This document shows, piece by piece, positions 5,306 through 11,820 of a stretch of DNA of 11,820 bases (its first letter is position 1; each line of letters opens with the position of its first letter). The stretch comes from Nitrosomaritimum sp049414205 (GTDB lineage Archaea > Thermoproteota > Nitrososphaeria > Nitrososphaerales > Nitrosopumilaceae), in assembly GCA_049414205.1 (NCBI GenBank), contig JBMSGE010000035.1, forward strand, positions 1-11,820. Direction: 5' to 3'. The notes below the pieces were generated by a model. That model was not told the origin of the DNA. It saw only the letters and a list, made by a program, of their open reading frames with translations, and made no database searches. The position numbers were made by a program, and so were the translations under genes.

Positions 5306-6604
5306 CTATGGTGTGTATTTTTCAGTAACTTCCTTGACGATTCCTGCTGCAATGGTTGCACCCATATCTCTGAGTGCAAATCTGCCCATCTCAGGGAATT
5401 CTTGGAAAGTCTCAATTGGAGTTGGTCTTACTGGTCTAATTTTCACAATTGCAGAATCTCCAACTTTAAGGAATTTTGGATTTTCCTCATCTACTGCACC
5501 AGTTGCTGGGTTTATTTTTTGAACAAACTCAGTTACAGTTGCTGCAACTTGGGCAGTGTGACAGTGCATGACTGGAGTATAACCAGGTGCAATTGCCGTT
5601 GGGTGATGAATTACTATAATTTGTGCTTTGAATTCTTTTGCTACAGTTGGTGGTGCGTCAGGTGTTCCTAGTACGTCGCCTCTCTTGATATCTTTCTTTT
5701 CGATACCTCTTAGGTTGAAACCAATGTTGTCGCCTGCTTCTGCAGTTGGCATTTCAGTGTGGTGAGTCTCAATTGATTTGATTTCACCTTGAGCACCTGC
5801 TGGCATTACAATGATTTTTTGTCCTGCCTTCATGACTCCAGTTTCAACTCTACCTACAGGTACAGTTCCTACACCGGTAATTGTATAAACATCTTGAATT
5901 GGTACACGGAGTGGTTTTCCTACTGGTTTTTCAGCTACTGTAAAGTCATCAAATGCTTGTAGTAGTGTTTTTCCAGAATACCATGGCATGTTTTCAGATT
6001 TTTTAACTAAATTGTCACCTTTCCATCCAGAAACTGGAACAAATGGGACGTTTTCTAGTTTGTAACCTACAGATTTTACTAATTTTTCGCCTTTTTCTTT
6101 GGCTACTTTGAATGCTTCTTCAGAATAGTTACTGTCATCCATCTTGTTGATTGCAACAATTAGTTGACCTACACCTAATGTTTTAAGCAAGAATGCGTGC
6201 TCTCTTGCTTGACCACCTGGTGCAATTGCTGTGTCTGTCTCACCTTCTTTTGCAGAAAGTACTAAGACTGCTGCATCTGCCTCAGAGGCTCCTGTAATCA
6301 TGTTTTTGATAAAGTCTCTGTGACCTGGTGCGTCAATTAGTGTGAAGAAATACTTTGGAGATTCAAATTTTTGGAAAGCAAGATCAATTGTAATACCTCT
6401 TTCTCTTTCATCTTTAATGTTATCCATAACCCATGCATACTTGAAAGTATCACCTTTTCCGGTCTTCTCGGATTCGGATGCATGTGCTGCAATAGTTCTT
6501 TCATCTACAACTCCAAGATCCATCAAGAAATGACCCATAGTTGTTGATTTTCCATTATCAATATGACCTGTAACAATCAGGTTCAAGTGTGGTTTATCTG
6601 CCAT
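5306..6604 (-). CDS. tuf: translation elongation factor 1-alpha (EF-1A)
   Basis: EF-1A is the GTPase that delivers aminoacyl-tRNA to the ribosomal A site. The 432-residue protein has all the G motifs: G1 GHIDNGKS at 13-20, G2 Thr72 in RGITID, G3 DAPGH at 91-95 with the catalytic His95, G4 NKMD at 153-156, and G5 SGWKGDN from 192. Beta-barrel domains 2 and 3 follow, including VGRVETG and the FALRDMGATIAAG segment near the C-terminus. The length matches archaeal EF-1A. In G1 the residue after GHID is Asn, where most bacterial and archaeal factors have His and eukaryotes Ser. ATG 6604 is preceded by a TATA-like box about 26 nt upstream, consistent with a leaderless mRNA. It heads a transcription unit with rps10; rps12 and rps7 are not upstream here. 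Confidence 0.97.
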   Translation of the reverse strand: MADKPHLNLIVTGHIDNGKSTTMGHFLMDLGVVDERTIAAHASESEKTGKGDTFKYAWVMDNIKDERERGITIDLAFQKFESPKYFFTLIDAPGHRDFIKNMITGASEADAAVLVLSAKEGETDTAIAPGGQAREHAFLLKTLGVGQLIVAINKMDDSNYSEEAFKVAKEKGEKLVKSVGYKLENVPFVPVSGWKGDNLVKKSENMPWYSGKTLLQAFDDFTVAEKPVGKPLRVPIQDVYTITGVGTVPVGRVETGVMKAGQKIIVMPAGAQGEIKSIETHHTEMPTAEAGDNIGFNLRGIEKKDIKRGDVLGTPDAPPTVAKEFKAQIIVIHHPTAIAPGYTPVMHCHTAQVAATVTEFVQKINPATGAVDEENPKFLKVGDSAIVKIRPVRPTPIETFQEFPEMGRFALRDMGATIAAGIVKEVTEKYTP

Positions 6605-6625
6605 GTCAAGTTCGTGTTCAAAGGG

Positions 6626-6633
6626 ATTTATTA
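6626..6633 (-). promoter_or_regulatory. TATA box of tuf
   Basis: TAATAAAT on the minus strand is centred about 25-26 nt upstream of the tuf ATG. The tuf-FBP aldolase/phosphatase spacer of about 130 bp holds one box for each direction and AT-rich palindromic sequence around 6641-6658. Confidence 0.5.
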
Positions 6634-6704
6634 CTGTTATGAATTTTTGAAAAAAATTACAAGTTTTTTGAATATTTTTTAGATCAGATGATTTTCAAAA
6701 CTAC

Positions 6705-6712
6705 ACATAAAT
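6705..6712 (+). promoter_or_regulatory. TATA box of the FBP aldolase/phosphatase gene
   Basis: ACATAAAT is centred about 26 nt upstream of ATG 6735. It supports ATG 6735 as the start, not the in-frame GTG at 6717. Confidence 0.5.
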
Positions 6713-6734
6713 CGAGGTGCCTTTGAGAACAATT

Positions 6735-7871
6735 ATGAAAATTACAGTATCAGTAATCAAAGCAGACGTAGGTGGAGTAGGTGGCCACACAAGACCAAGT
6801 GATGGACTAATTGAAGCAGTAAGAAAGACCATCAAAGCTTCTGAAGATTTGTTAATCGATTATTATATAGGATATTGTGGAGACGATGTCCACATTGTAA
6901 TGTCTCACACACATGGTGTAGACAATAACGATATTCACAAACTTGCATGGGATGCATTCATGGCAGGAACTGAAGTTGCACGCGAAGAAGGACTTTACGG
7001 TGCAGGACAAGATCTGCTAAAGGATTCATTTTCAGGAAACGTAAAAGGAATGGGTCCAGGTGTAGCCGAGATGGAATTTGAAGAAAGACCAAATGAAGCA
7101 TTTACAGTATTTGCAGCAGACAAAACTGAACCTGGTGCATTTAACTATCCATTTTACAGAATGTTTGTCGATGCATTAAGTAACACAGGATTGATCGTAA
7201 ACAAATCTCTTGCACGTGGCGTCAACATGAACATTATGGATGTTGAAGAAGGAAAGATTGCAGAACTATCTTTGTGGGAAGACAAACCATCAATCGAAGC
7301 TGCTTTGATGTATCCAGGAAGATATGTAGTCTCAACTGTTACAACAAAAGACGGTGAGCCAATTGTTGCATCATCAACTGATCGATTACACAACATTGCA
7401 GGAACATATGTTGGAAAAGACGATCCAATCTGTGTCGTGAGAACACAAAAGAATTTTCCTGCAACTGAAGAAGTAGGAAGTGTCTTTAACAATCCACATT
7501 ATGTTGCAGGAAATACAAGAGGCAGTCACAACATGCCATTAATGCCAGTAAAGTTAAACTCTGCAGCTACAATTAATTTCTGCATTCCAATTGTTGAAGC
7601 ACTAGTGTTTAGTATGCACAATGGTAAGTTTACAGGACCATTTGACGGATTCTCAACTCCTGACTGGGATTATGTTAGAGAGATTGCAACCAAAAAAGCA
7701 CTTGCGATGAGAAGCCAAGGATTTGTTCATCCTGCAACCCTAGTACCATCAGAATTAGAATATGCCGAAGGTTACAAGGCAAGAATGAGTGTTCTTGAAG
7801 AAAAAATGAAACCAGTAGAAGGAAGCTCAGACACCAGCGAGAAGAAAGAAAACTACGAAGATCCAGATTAA
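6735..7871 (+). CDS. fbp: fructose-1,6-bisphosphate aldolase/phosphatase
   Basis: This bifunctional archaeal gluconeogenic enzyme joins dihydroxyacetone phosphate and glyceraldehyde-3-phosphate and then hydrolyses FBP to fructose-6-phosphate, Mg2+-dependent and cytosolic. The 378-residue form starts MKITVSVIKADVGGVGGH, typical of the family. Metal and substrate residues known from crenarchaeal structures are visible: D11, H18, D50-D51, Q92, D129-K130, and the YVGKDDP segment at 225-231 containing the Schiff-base lysine K228. A Tyr pair at 343/347 lies in the C-terminal lid region. A hydrophilic, acidic tail of about 20 residues (GSSDTSEKKENYEDPD) is outside the catalytic core. In an autotroph using the 3-HP/4-HB cycle it makes hexose phosphate from fixed carbon. 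It is divergent from tuf. The TATA box favours ATG 6735; GTG 6717 would add six residues. Confidence 0.95.
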   Translation: MKITVSVIKADVGGVGGHTRPSDGLIEAVRKTIKASEDLLIDYYIGYCGDDVHIVMSHTHGVDNNDIHKLAWDAFMAGTEVAREEGLYGAGQDLLKDSFSGNVKGMGPGVAEMEFEERPNEAFTVFAADKTEPGAFNYPFYRMFVDALSNTGLIVNKSLARGVNMNIMDVEEGKIAELSLWEDKPSIEAALMYPGRYVVSTVTTKDGEPIVASSTDRLHNIAGTYVGKDDPICVVRTQKNFPATEEVGSVFNNPHYVAGNTRGSHNMPLMPVKLNSAATINFCIPIVEALVFSMHNGKFTGPFDGFSTPDWDYVREIATKKALAMRSQGFVHPATLVPSELEYAEGYKARMSVLEEKMKPVEGSSDTSEKKENYEDPD

Positions 7872-7939
7872 ATCTAGTTCTTGTCAGAATGTATTTTGAG
7901 AAATAGTTAAATCGAAAAAGATAGCATCAAAGTTGTTTG

Positions 7940-8350
7940 ATGAAAAATATTTTAAAATTCTTTGATTGGAAGACCTACACGTTTACAGCAATTGCAGTAA
8001 TCGGGTTTTCAAATATTGTAATCGAACTATTTGGTGAGACCATCCCTAGTGTGATGATGACATTTTTCAAAAGCGCAGGAGAAGTGGTAATTTTGGGATC
8101 AGTCTTTTTGTTTGCAGTAGCATGGCTTCTCAAGGCAAAGCCACACAATCGACCTAAAAAATACAACGTGGTAGTGTTTGATGTGTATGGAAAAGAGAGC
8201 AAAATCGATGGTATACGTACAGAGTTTAAGACTCATGATGTCGCATGGAGCTTTATGAAGCAATACAAGGAGATGTATCCACTTTACAACTTTGCAATGG
8301 TATCAAAGCAGCAAAAATTAGAAAAACCAACCATCTTCAAGTACATCTAG
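7940..8350 (+). CDS. hypothetical two-TM membrane protein
   Basis: I do not recognise this 136-residue protein. It has two probable transmembrane helices, residues about 12-31 (TYTFTAIAVIGFSNIVIELF) and about 45-64 (SAGEVVILGSVFLFAVAWLL). A basic juxtamembrane stretch (KAKPHNRPKK) follows, then a soluble C-terminal part of about 65 residues rich in Lys, Tyr and Phe. By the positive-inside rule the C-terminal domain is cytoplasmic. ATG 7940 overlaps an in-frame TTG at 7937; the ATG is preferred. The upstream AT-rich sequence around 7905-7912 is a weak TATA candidate. It lies between FBP aldolase/phosphatase and another small hypothetical gene, which gives no clue to function. Confidence 0.75.
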   Translation: MKNILKFFDWKTYTFTAIAVIGFSNIVIELFGETIPSVMMTFFKSAGEVVILGSVFLFAVAWLLKAKPHNRPKKYNVVVFDVYGKESKIDGIRTEFKTHDVAWSFMKQYKEMYPLYNFAMVSKQQKLEKPTIFKYI

Positions 8351-8361
8351 AATCAAAAACA

Positions 8362-8370
8362 AATAATTAT
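8362..8370 (+). promoter_or_regulatory. TATA-like box of the 63-residue gene
   Basis: AATAATTAT is centred 25 nt upstream of ATG 8391. This is the spacing expected for a leaderless start. Confidence 0.45.
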
Positions 8371-8390
8371 TTCAATACCAGTCAACCTGT

Positions 8391-8582
8391 ATGCCAGTAA
8401 AAATATTCAGCGGTGTCGAATACATTGTTGAGAAATCAGTTAATGACTTTATCAAAGATGTCAAAGTAGTCGATATCAAAATAACCAGTCACTTAAACAA
8501 GAATGAAAAATCCCAAGTGATAGTTTTAATTCATTACGAAGGACAACCACCAAGTCATTCAACCGGTCCAGGATTACTATAA
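8391..8582 (+). CDS. small conserved-looking hypothetical protein
   Basis: This 63-residue protein starts MPVKIFSG. It has an alternating beta-alpha-beta-beta appearance: strand VKIFSG, helix VEKSVNDFIKDV, strand VVDIKITS, strand SQVIVLIHYEG, then a Pro/Ser/Gly tail (PPSHSTGPGLL). The opening K-I-F-S-G followed by a helix, V-V-D-I-K and a hydrophobic strand ending Y-E resembles the small Cse60-like family of bacteria. That is a weak impression only. A suitably placed TATA-like box and an ATG support expression. It lies 38 nt upstream of the DNA ligase GTG, but the ligase has its own promoter element. Confidence 0.65.
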   Translation: MPVKIFSGVEYIVEKSVNDFIKDVKVVDIKITSHLNKNEKSQVIVLIHYEGQPPSHSTGPGLL

Positions 8583-8590
8583 ATTCAAAC

Positions 8591-8597
8591 TTTTATT
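8591..8597 (+). promoter_or_regulatory. TATA-like box of the DNA ligase gene
   Basis: TTTTATT is centred 27 nt before GTG 8621. It supports the GTG as a leaderless start. Confidence 0.45.
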
Positions 8598-8620
8598 CAG
8601 GATCAAAACACAAGATTAGA

Positions 8621-10387
8621 GTGAAGTATTCTATTTTAGCTGAATCTCTAAACAAAATGGAGTCAACTACGAAACGACTAGAGCTAACTCAACATCTAGT
8701 GGAGTTGTTTGAGAAAACTCCTGAGGACGTAATATCAAAGATTGTTTATCTTTTGCAGGGAAAGCTAAGGCCTGACTTTGAAGGAATAGAGTTAGGAGTT
8801 GCAGAAAAACTTGCAATACGTGCAATTGCAAAGTCATCAGGAATTGCAGTAAACAAAATCGAGCAGGAATATAGGAAGACTGGTGACTTGGGTCAAGCTG
8901 CAACAAAAATCTTGGAACAAAAGACACAAACCACATTTCTTGTAGAAGACATTTCAGTTGAGCGAGTTTATGAGACGCTATTCAAAATTGCAAATTTGGA
9001 AGGCGCACGCTCACAAGACATGAAGATGAAATACATTTCAAGTTTACTTAATGATGCAACTCCAATTGAGGCAAGTTACATTTTGAAGATTTTACTTGGC
9101 ACATTACGTTTAGGTGTTGCAGAAAATACTGTAATGGATGCACTTGCAATTGCATACACTGGAAGCAAAGACAATAGAAAATTACTAGAGCATGCATACA
9201 ATGTATCAAGTGACCTAGGCAAAGTTGCACAAACCATTGCAGGTAAAGGACTCAAGGGAGTTGAAGACTTTGAGATTGCAATGTTTAATCCAATTAGACC
9301 CATGCTTGCAGACCGTGTAAAAAGTGAAGAAGAGTCAATTGAGAAGATGGGAGAAGAGTTTGCAGCAGAATACAAACTAGATGGAGAACGAGTACAACTA
9401 CACGTAGAAGGAGAAAAGGTAGTTTTGTTTTCTAGAAGTCTTGAGAACATTTCAGATTATTACCCAGACATTATTGAAAAGATTCCAAAATGTCTTGCAG
9501 CAGACCAAGTGATACTAGAAGCAGAAGCAGTTGCAATCAATGAAAACAGTGGAGAGTTTTTACCATTTCAAGAGTTGATGCACCGAAGAAGAAAATACAA
9601 AATAGAAAAAGCAGTATCACAGTATCCAATTACAGTTAATTTCTTTGATGTGTTGTTTTACAATGGCAAAAGCTGTTTGGAGTCAAGTTATGGTGAGAGA
9701 AGAAAACTGTTGGAGAAGATTGTAAAAGAAGATGACTTTGCAAAACACATTCCAATGAGTATTGTGAAGACAGAAGATGATGTAGAGGACTTTTTGGAAA
9801 ACAGTATCAATTCCGGATGTGAAGGGTTGATGCTCAAGATGCTTGACAAGCCATACCAGGCAGGATCACGAGGAAATTACTGGCTTAAACTAAAGCGCGA
9901 ATATAGAAACGAGCTTGGAGATAGTTTAGACCTTGTTGTGGTAGGTGCATTTTTTGGAAAAGGAAGAAGAACAGGCAGATACGGAACATTACTTTTGGCA
10001 TCATATGATGATGACACTGATACTTTTACTAGCATTTGTAAAGTTGGAACGGGTTTTACGGATGAATATTTAGATCAATTATACCAAATACTATCCGACA
10101 AGGTAACTCTGAAAAAAAATCCAAGAATAAACAGCGAGATGGAAGCAGATGTTTGGTTTGAGCCAGAACTTGTAATTGAGATTGTAGCTTCAGAGATTAC
10201 CCTGAGTCCAATTCACAAGGCAGCATGGGATGAAATGAGAAAAGGTGCAGGTCTTGCATTGCGTTTTCCAAAGTTTACCGGAAAGATTCGAGTTGAGAAA
10301 TTTGCAGAGGATGCATCAACCAATCAAGAAGTAATTGCATTGTATAAGGGTCAGAAAAAAATAGCACATGATAAAAGTTTGATGTAA
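8621..10387 (+). CDS. lig: ATP-dependent DNA ligase
   Basis: This ligase seals nicks between Okazaki fragments and in repair through an enzyme-AMP intermediate. The 588-residue length and three-domain layout match archaeal replicative ligases: an N-terminal helical DNA-binding domain (about 1-220), an adenylation domain (about 225-430) and an OB-fold domain (about 435-560). Visible motifs are I K252-LDGER with the adenylated Lys252, III SRSLENISDYYP at 271-282, IIIa FFDVLF at 341-346, IV EGLMLK at 401-406 and V WLKLKR at 421-426. The start is GTG 8621, giving MKYSILAESLNKMESTTKRL, the usual N-terminus of the family, with a TATA-like box 27 nt upstream. I see no clear PCNA-binding motif at the C-terminus. 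Confidence 0.96.
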   Translation: MKYSILAESLNKMESTTKRLELTQHLVELFEKTPEDVISKIVYLLQGKLRPDFEGIELGVAEKLAIRAIAKSSGIAVNKIEQEYRKTGDLGQAATKILEQKTQTTFLVEDISVERVYETLFKIANLEGARSQDMKMKYISSLLNDATPIEASYILKILLGTLRLGVAENTVMDALAIAYTGSKDNRKLLEHAYNVSSDLGKVAQTIAGKGLKGVEDFEIAMFNPIRPMLADRVKSEEESIEKMGEEFAAEYKLDGERVQLHVEGEKVVLFSRSLENISDYYPDIIEKIPKCLAADQVILEAEAVAINENSGEFLPFQELMHRRRKYKIEKAVSQYPITVNFFDVLFYNGKSCLESSYGERRKLLEKIVKEDDFAKHIPMSIVKTEDDVEDFLENSINSGCEGLMLKMLDKPYQAGSRGNYWLKLKREYRNELGDSLDLVVVGAFFGKGRRTGRYGTLLLASYDDDTDTFTSICKVGTGFTDEYLDQLYQILSDKVTLKKNPRINSEMEADVWFEPELVIEIVASEITLSPIHKAAWDEMRKGAGLALRFPKFTGKIRVEKFAEDASTNQEVIALYKGQKKIAHDKSLM

Positions 10388-10408
10388 TTTACGCACAAAA
10401 AATATCCC

Positions 10409-10425
10409 AAATCCTTTGAGGATTT
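10409..10425. repeat. inverted repeat overlapping the DUF47 gene promoter
   Basis: AAATCC-TTTGA-GGATTT is a perfect 6-bp inverted repeat with a 5-nt spacer. Its right arm overlaps the TATA-like sequence TTTAAATTA at 10423-10431. It could be an operator for the phosphate-related gene, or a weak hairpin at the end of the ligase transcript, whose stop is 22 nt upstream. Confidence 0.4.
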
Positions 10426-10431
10426 AAATTA
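10423..10431 (+). promoter_or_regulatory. TATA-like box of the DUF47 gene
   Basis: TTTAAATTA is centred 29 nt upstream of ATG 10456, a little further than in the neighbouring genes. The mRNA would be leaderless or have a leader of a few bases. Confidence 0.5.
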
Positions 10432-10455
10432 CCTAGGCTGCCGGAGTAATCTGTT

Positions 10456-11109
10456 ATGTATAGCGGAGAACTTGAAGTTCAAGCTAAGAGAAAGGCAATT
10501 GCAGTTTTGCAAGACGAGATCAACAGAATCCTAAATGCATCAAGAGAACTCTCACAGCTTCCAGAAATGATGATGAAAAAAGACAAGACTGGAATCAAAA
10601 ATACACTAGAGCAAATCTCTACAATCGAAGAAGAAGTAGAGAACCTCAGACGAAAAATCACAAGAGAGGTAGCCGATGTTGGCGGATTAATCATGAACAG
10701 AGAAAACCTGCTCAACACTGCTTATACCATGGATGAGATTGCAGGATACATTACAGGAATTTCATTCAAGCTATCAAATGTAAAGCCGGCAACCCTGAAG
10801 AGCTCAAAACTAGACGGAGACATTACAAAACTAATAGAGTTAGTAGTCGACCAAGTCTACAAGCTAAATGAGATCATCAGAAGTCTTAGCACAAACACTG
10901 CAAGTGCAATTGAACTGGCACAAGAAACACAGACAATAGAGAGAGAAATTGACCTCAAATACAGACAAGCAACCTTGAAACTCTTAACTGAAGTTACAAA
11001 CACAAAGGAGCTTATGCTAATGAAAGACGTCATTGAAGGAATCGAAGAGATGGCAGACAAGTGTCAGAGAGTATCTGATTCATTCATACTGCTAGCACTA
11101 AGCCTATAA
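10456..11109 (+). CDS. PhoU-like DUF47 family protein
   Basis: This 217-residue, almost wholly helical protein has no membrane segments. Heptad-like Leu/Ile patterns and acidic metal-binding-type positions run along long helices, such as the segment TIEEEVENLRRKI and the C-terminal IEGIEEMADKCQRVSDSF. This matches the DUF47/PhoU-like family, whose members are often encoded beside PiT-type phosphate transporters and are thought to regulate phosphate uptake. The EGIEEMADKC..VSD ending is a typical DUF47 C-terminus. No transporter gene lies next to it in the window, so the link to phosphate rests on family knowledge alone. A T-rich terminator-like stretch follows and an inverted repeat overlaps its promoter. 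Confidence 0.82.
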   Translation: MYSGELEVQAKRKAIAVLQDEINRILNASRELSQLPEMMMKKDKTGIKNTLEQISTIEEEVENLRRKITREVADVGGLIMNRENLLNTAYTMDEIAGYITGISFKLSNVKPATLKSSKLDGDITKLIELVVDQVYKLNEIIRSLSTNTASAIELAQETQTIEREIDLKYRQATLKLLTEVTNTKELMLMKDVIEGIEEMADKCQRVSDSFILLALSL

Positions 11110-11116
11110 TACAATC

Positions 11117-11133
11117 TTTTTTCATATTTTTGT
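11117..11133 (+). terminator. T-rich terminator after the DUF47 gene
   Basis: Runs of six and five T (TTTTTTCATATTTTTGTT) begin within 10 nt of the stop codon and have no hairpin. This is the typical archaeal termination signal. It separates the gene from the endA promoter. Confidence 0.5.
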
Positions 11134-11150
11134 TCTTTGAATATACAGTT

Positions 11151-11158
11151 CATATACG
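11151..11158 (+). promoter_or_regulatory. TATA box of endA
   Basis: CATATACG is centred about 26 nt before ATG 11180. It supports that start over the in-frame ATG at 11192. Confidence 0.5.
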
Positions 11159-11179
11159 CTGAATAATTTTTGCAGTGTA

Positions 11180-11716
11180 ATGAAGTGCGAGATGATTGAG
11201 AATCGTTTGATTGTTTGGAGTATTGAGGACTCTCGCAAGCTGTTTAGCAGCGGATACTATGGCAAGCCAATTGGAATTCCAAAGCCAAAGCCTGATGAGA
11301 TTAATGTTCCATTGATTTTAGATTTGATTGAAGGATTGTACTTGCTTGAAAATAAAAAAATCTCAATCCACAAAGAAAAGAAAAAAGTTACAGTAGACGA
11401 GATGACAGAGATTTGCAAAAACGAATACCATGACTTTGAGAAAAAATATTTGGTTTACAAAAACTTTCGAGACAAAGGATACATCATAAATCCAGGAATA
11501 AAGTTTGGATGTGACTTTGCAGTGTATGAAAAAGGACCTGGAATTGATCATGCACCATTTTTAATTCAAGTGTACAACAGAAAAGACCCAATCACATCAA
11601 CTGCAATTGTTCTGGCAGGACGTCTTGCAACTACGGTTAGAAAGCAATTCATTTTGGCAATACCAAAAGGTAAAGACAAAGTTGACTTTTTAGCCCTTGA
11701 CTGGTGGAAGGCCTAA
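11180..11716 (+). CDS. endA: tRNA-splicing endonuclease
   Basis: EndA cleaves introns from pre-tRNAs at the bulge-helix-bulge structure. The 178-residue length fits the short archaeal form that assembles as a homotetramer or with a paralogous structural subunit. The N-terminal domain includes the segment SGYYGKPIG. The C-terminal nuclease domain carries the catalytic triad Y116 (FAVYEKGPG), H124 (IDHAPF) and K155 (TTVRKQF). The His-to-Lys spacing of 31 is as in the Methanocaldococcus enzyme. The protein ends with the typical DWWKA. All three catalytic residues are present, so this is a catalytic subunit. The start ATG 11180 is backed by a TATA box. Its stop codon overlaps a convergent gene by 4 nt. 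Confidence 0.93.
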   Translation: MKCEMIENRLIVWSIEDSRKLFSSGYYGKPIGIPKPKPDEINVPLILDLIEGLYLLENKKISIHKEKKKVTVDEMTEICKNEYHDFEKKYLVYKNFRDKGYIINPGIKFGCDFAVYEKGPGIDHAPFLIQVYNRKDPITSTAIVLAGRLATTVRKQFILAIPKGKDKVDFLALDWWKA

Positions 11717-11820
11717 ACTTGTTTTATGTGACCTGCAATGCGGTCATAAATCCAGAATAATTCTTCAGAAATTCCAAATGCCAGATTGTTTTTCCATTGG
11801 TTTCTGATTCTTACTGCACC
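11713..11820 (-). CDS. C-terminal end of an unidentified protein (partial)
   Basis: A minus-strand frame enters from the right edge and ends in TAG at 11715-11713, giving the last 35 residues of a protein. The visible sequence includes AVRIRNQWKNNLAFG, then EELFWIYDRIAGHIKQV. It is amphipathic and probably helical, with aromatic residues. The frame is open throughout and has coding-like composition. It overlaps the endA stop codon by 4 nt in a tail-to-tail arrangement, like other convergent pairs here. I do not recognise the family from this fragment. Confidence 0.6.
   Translation of the reverse strand, partial: GAVRIRNQWKNNLAFGISEELFWIYDRIAGHIKQV

Noticed and set aside
5402..5671. Plus-strand 89-codon frame antisense to tuf
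   Set aside because: The opposite strand encodes unmistakable EF-1A domains. The antisense frame gives a Cys/Trp/Asn-rich peptide typical of shadow frames.
6641..6680. A- and T-run palindromes in the tuf-fbp spacer as a possible regulator site
   Set aside because: The pattern is low-complexity A/T sequence expected in an archaeal divergent promoter. Nothing sets it apart from chance.
6717..6734. GTG start adding six residues to FBP aldolase/phosphatase
   Set aside because: The family begins with MK-x-T-V-S at ATG 6735, which keeps D11 and H18 in their known numbering and fits the TATA box.
9048..9450. Minus-strand frames antisense to the DNA ligase
   Set aside because: The ligase frame carries conserved motifs across this stretch. 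The antisense peptides are Ser/Leu/Cys-rich without family resemblance.

Overview
The window looks like the chromosome of an ammonia-oxidising archaeon of the Nitrososphaerota (Thaumarchaeota), most like the marine Nitrosopumilus group. The basis is an AT-rich, compact genome with archaeal-type EF-1A, uS10, RNA polymerase subunit Rpo12, ATP-dependent DNA ligase, tRNA-splicing endonuclease and the archaeal bifunctional FBP aldolase/phosphatase. It also has a long-form 3-hydroxyacyl-CoA dehydrogenase of the kind used in the thaumarchaeal 3-hydroxypropionate/4-hydroxybutyrate cycle. Many start codons sit about 25-27 nt downstream of a TATA-like box, as expected for leaderless archaeal transcripts. 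I used this spacing to choose starts. The placement is inferred from protein content, not from a database match.

Layout. Positions 113-1891 (minus) hold a secreted multidomain protein: signal peptide, Cys-rich segment, Kazal-like domain, DUF4377-like domain, metallo-beta-lactamase fold. A gene-free stretch of about 340 bp follows. Next are a 3-hydroxybutyryl-CoA dehydrogenase-like gene (plus) and a convergent, 17-nt overlapping SLOG/LOG-like nucleotide-binding gene (minus). Positions 3945-4745 hold three small plus-strand genes that look regulatory: a 40-residue ribbon-helix-helix-like protein, a protein with three tandem zinc ribbons, and a two-finger C2H2 protein. A minus-strand information-processing block follows (tuf, rps10, rpo12; 6604 down to 4746). 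It is divergent from FBP aldolase/phosphatase (6735-7871). The right part is a plus-strand run: a two-TM hypothetical, a 63-residue hypothetical, DNA ligase, a PhoU-like DUF47 protein and EndA. The C-terminal end of an unidentified minus-strand gene overlaps the end of endA by 4 nt.

How the genes relate. Two enzymes belong to central carbon metabolism: the hydroxyacyl-CoA dehydrogenase (autotrophic CO2 fixation) and FBP aldolase/phosphatase (gluconeogenesis from the fixed carbon). The rest is mostly housekeeping in translation, transcription, ligation and tRNA processing. There are no mobile elements, CRISPR arrays, tRNAs or rRNAs that I can see. The most unusual items are the Kazal/DUF4377/MBL fusion, the cluster of very small zinc-binding and RHH-like proteins, and the shortened second zinc knuckle (CxC) of Rpo12.
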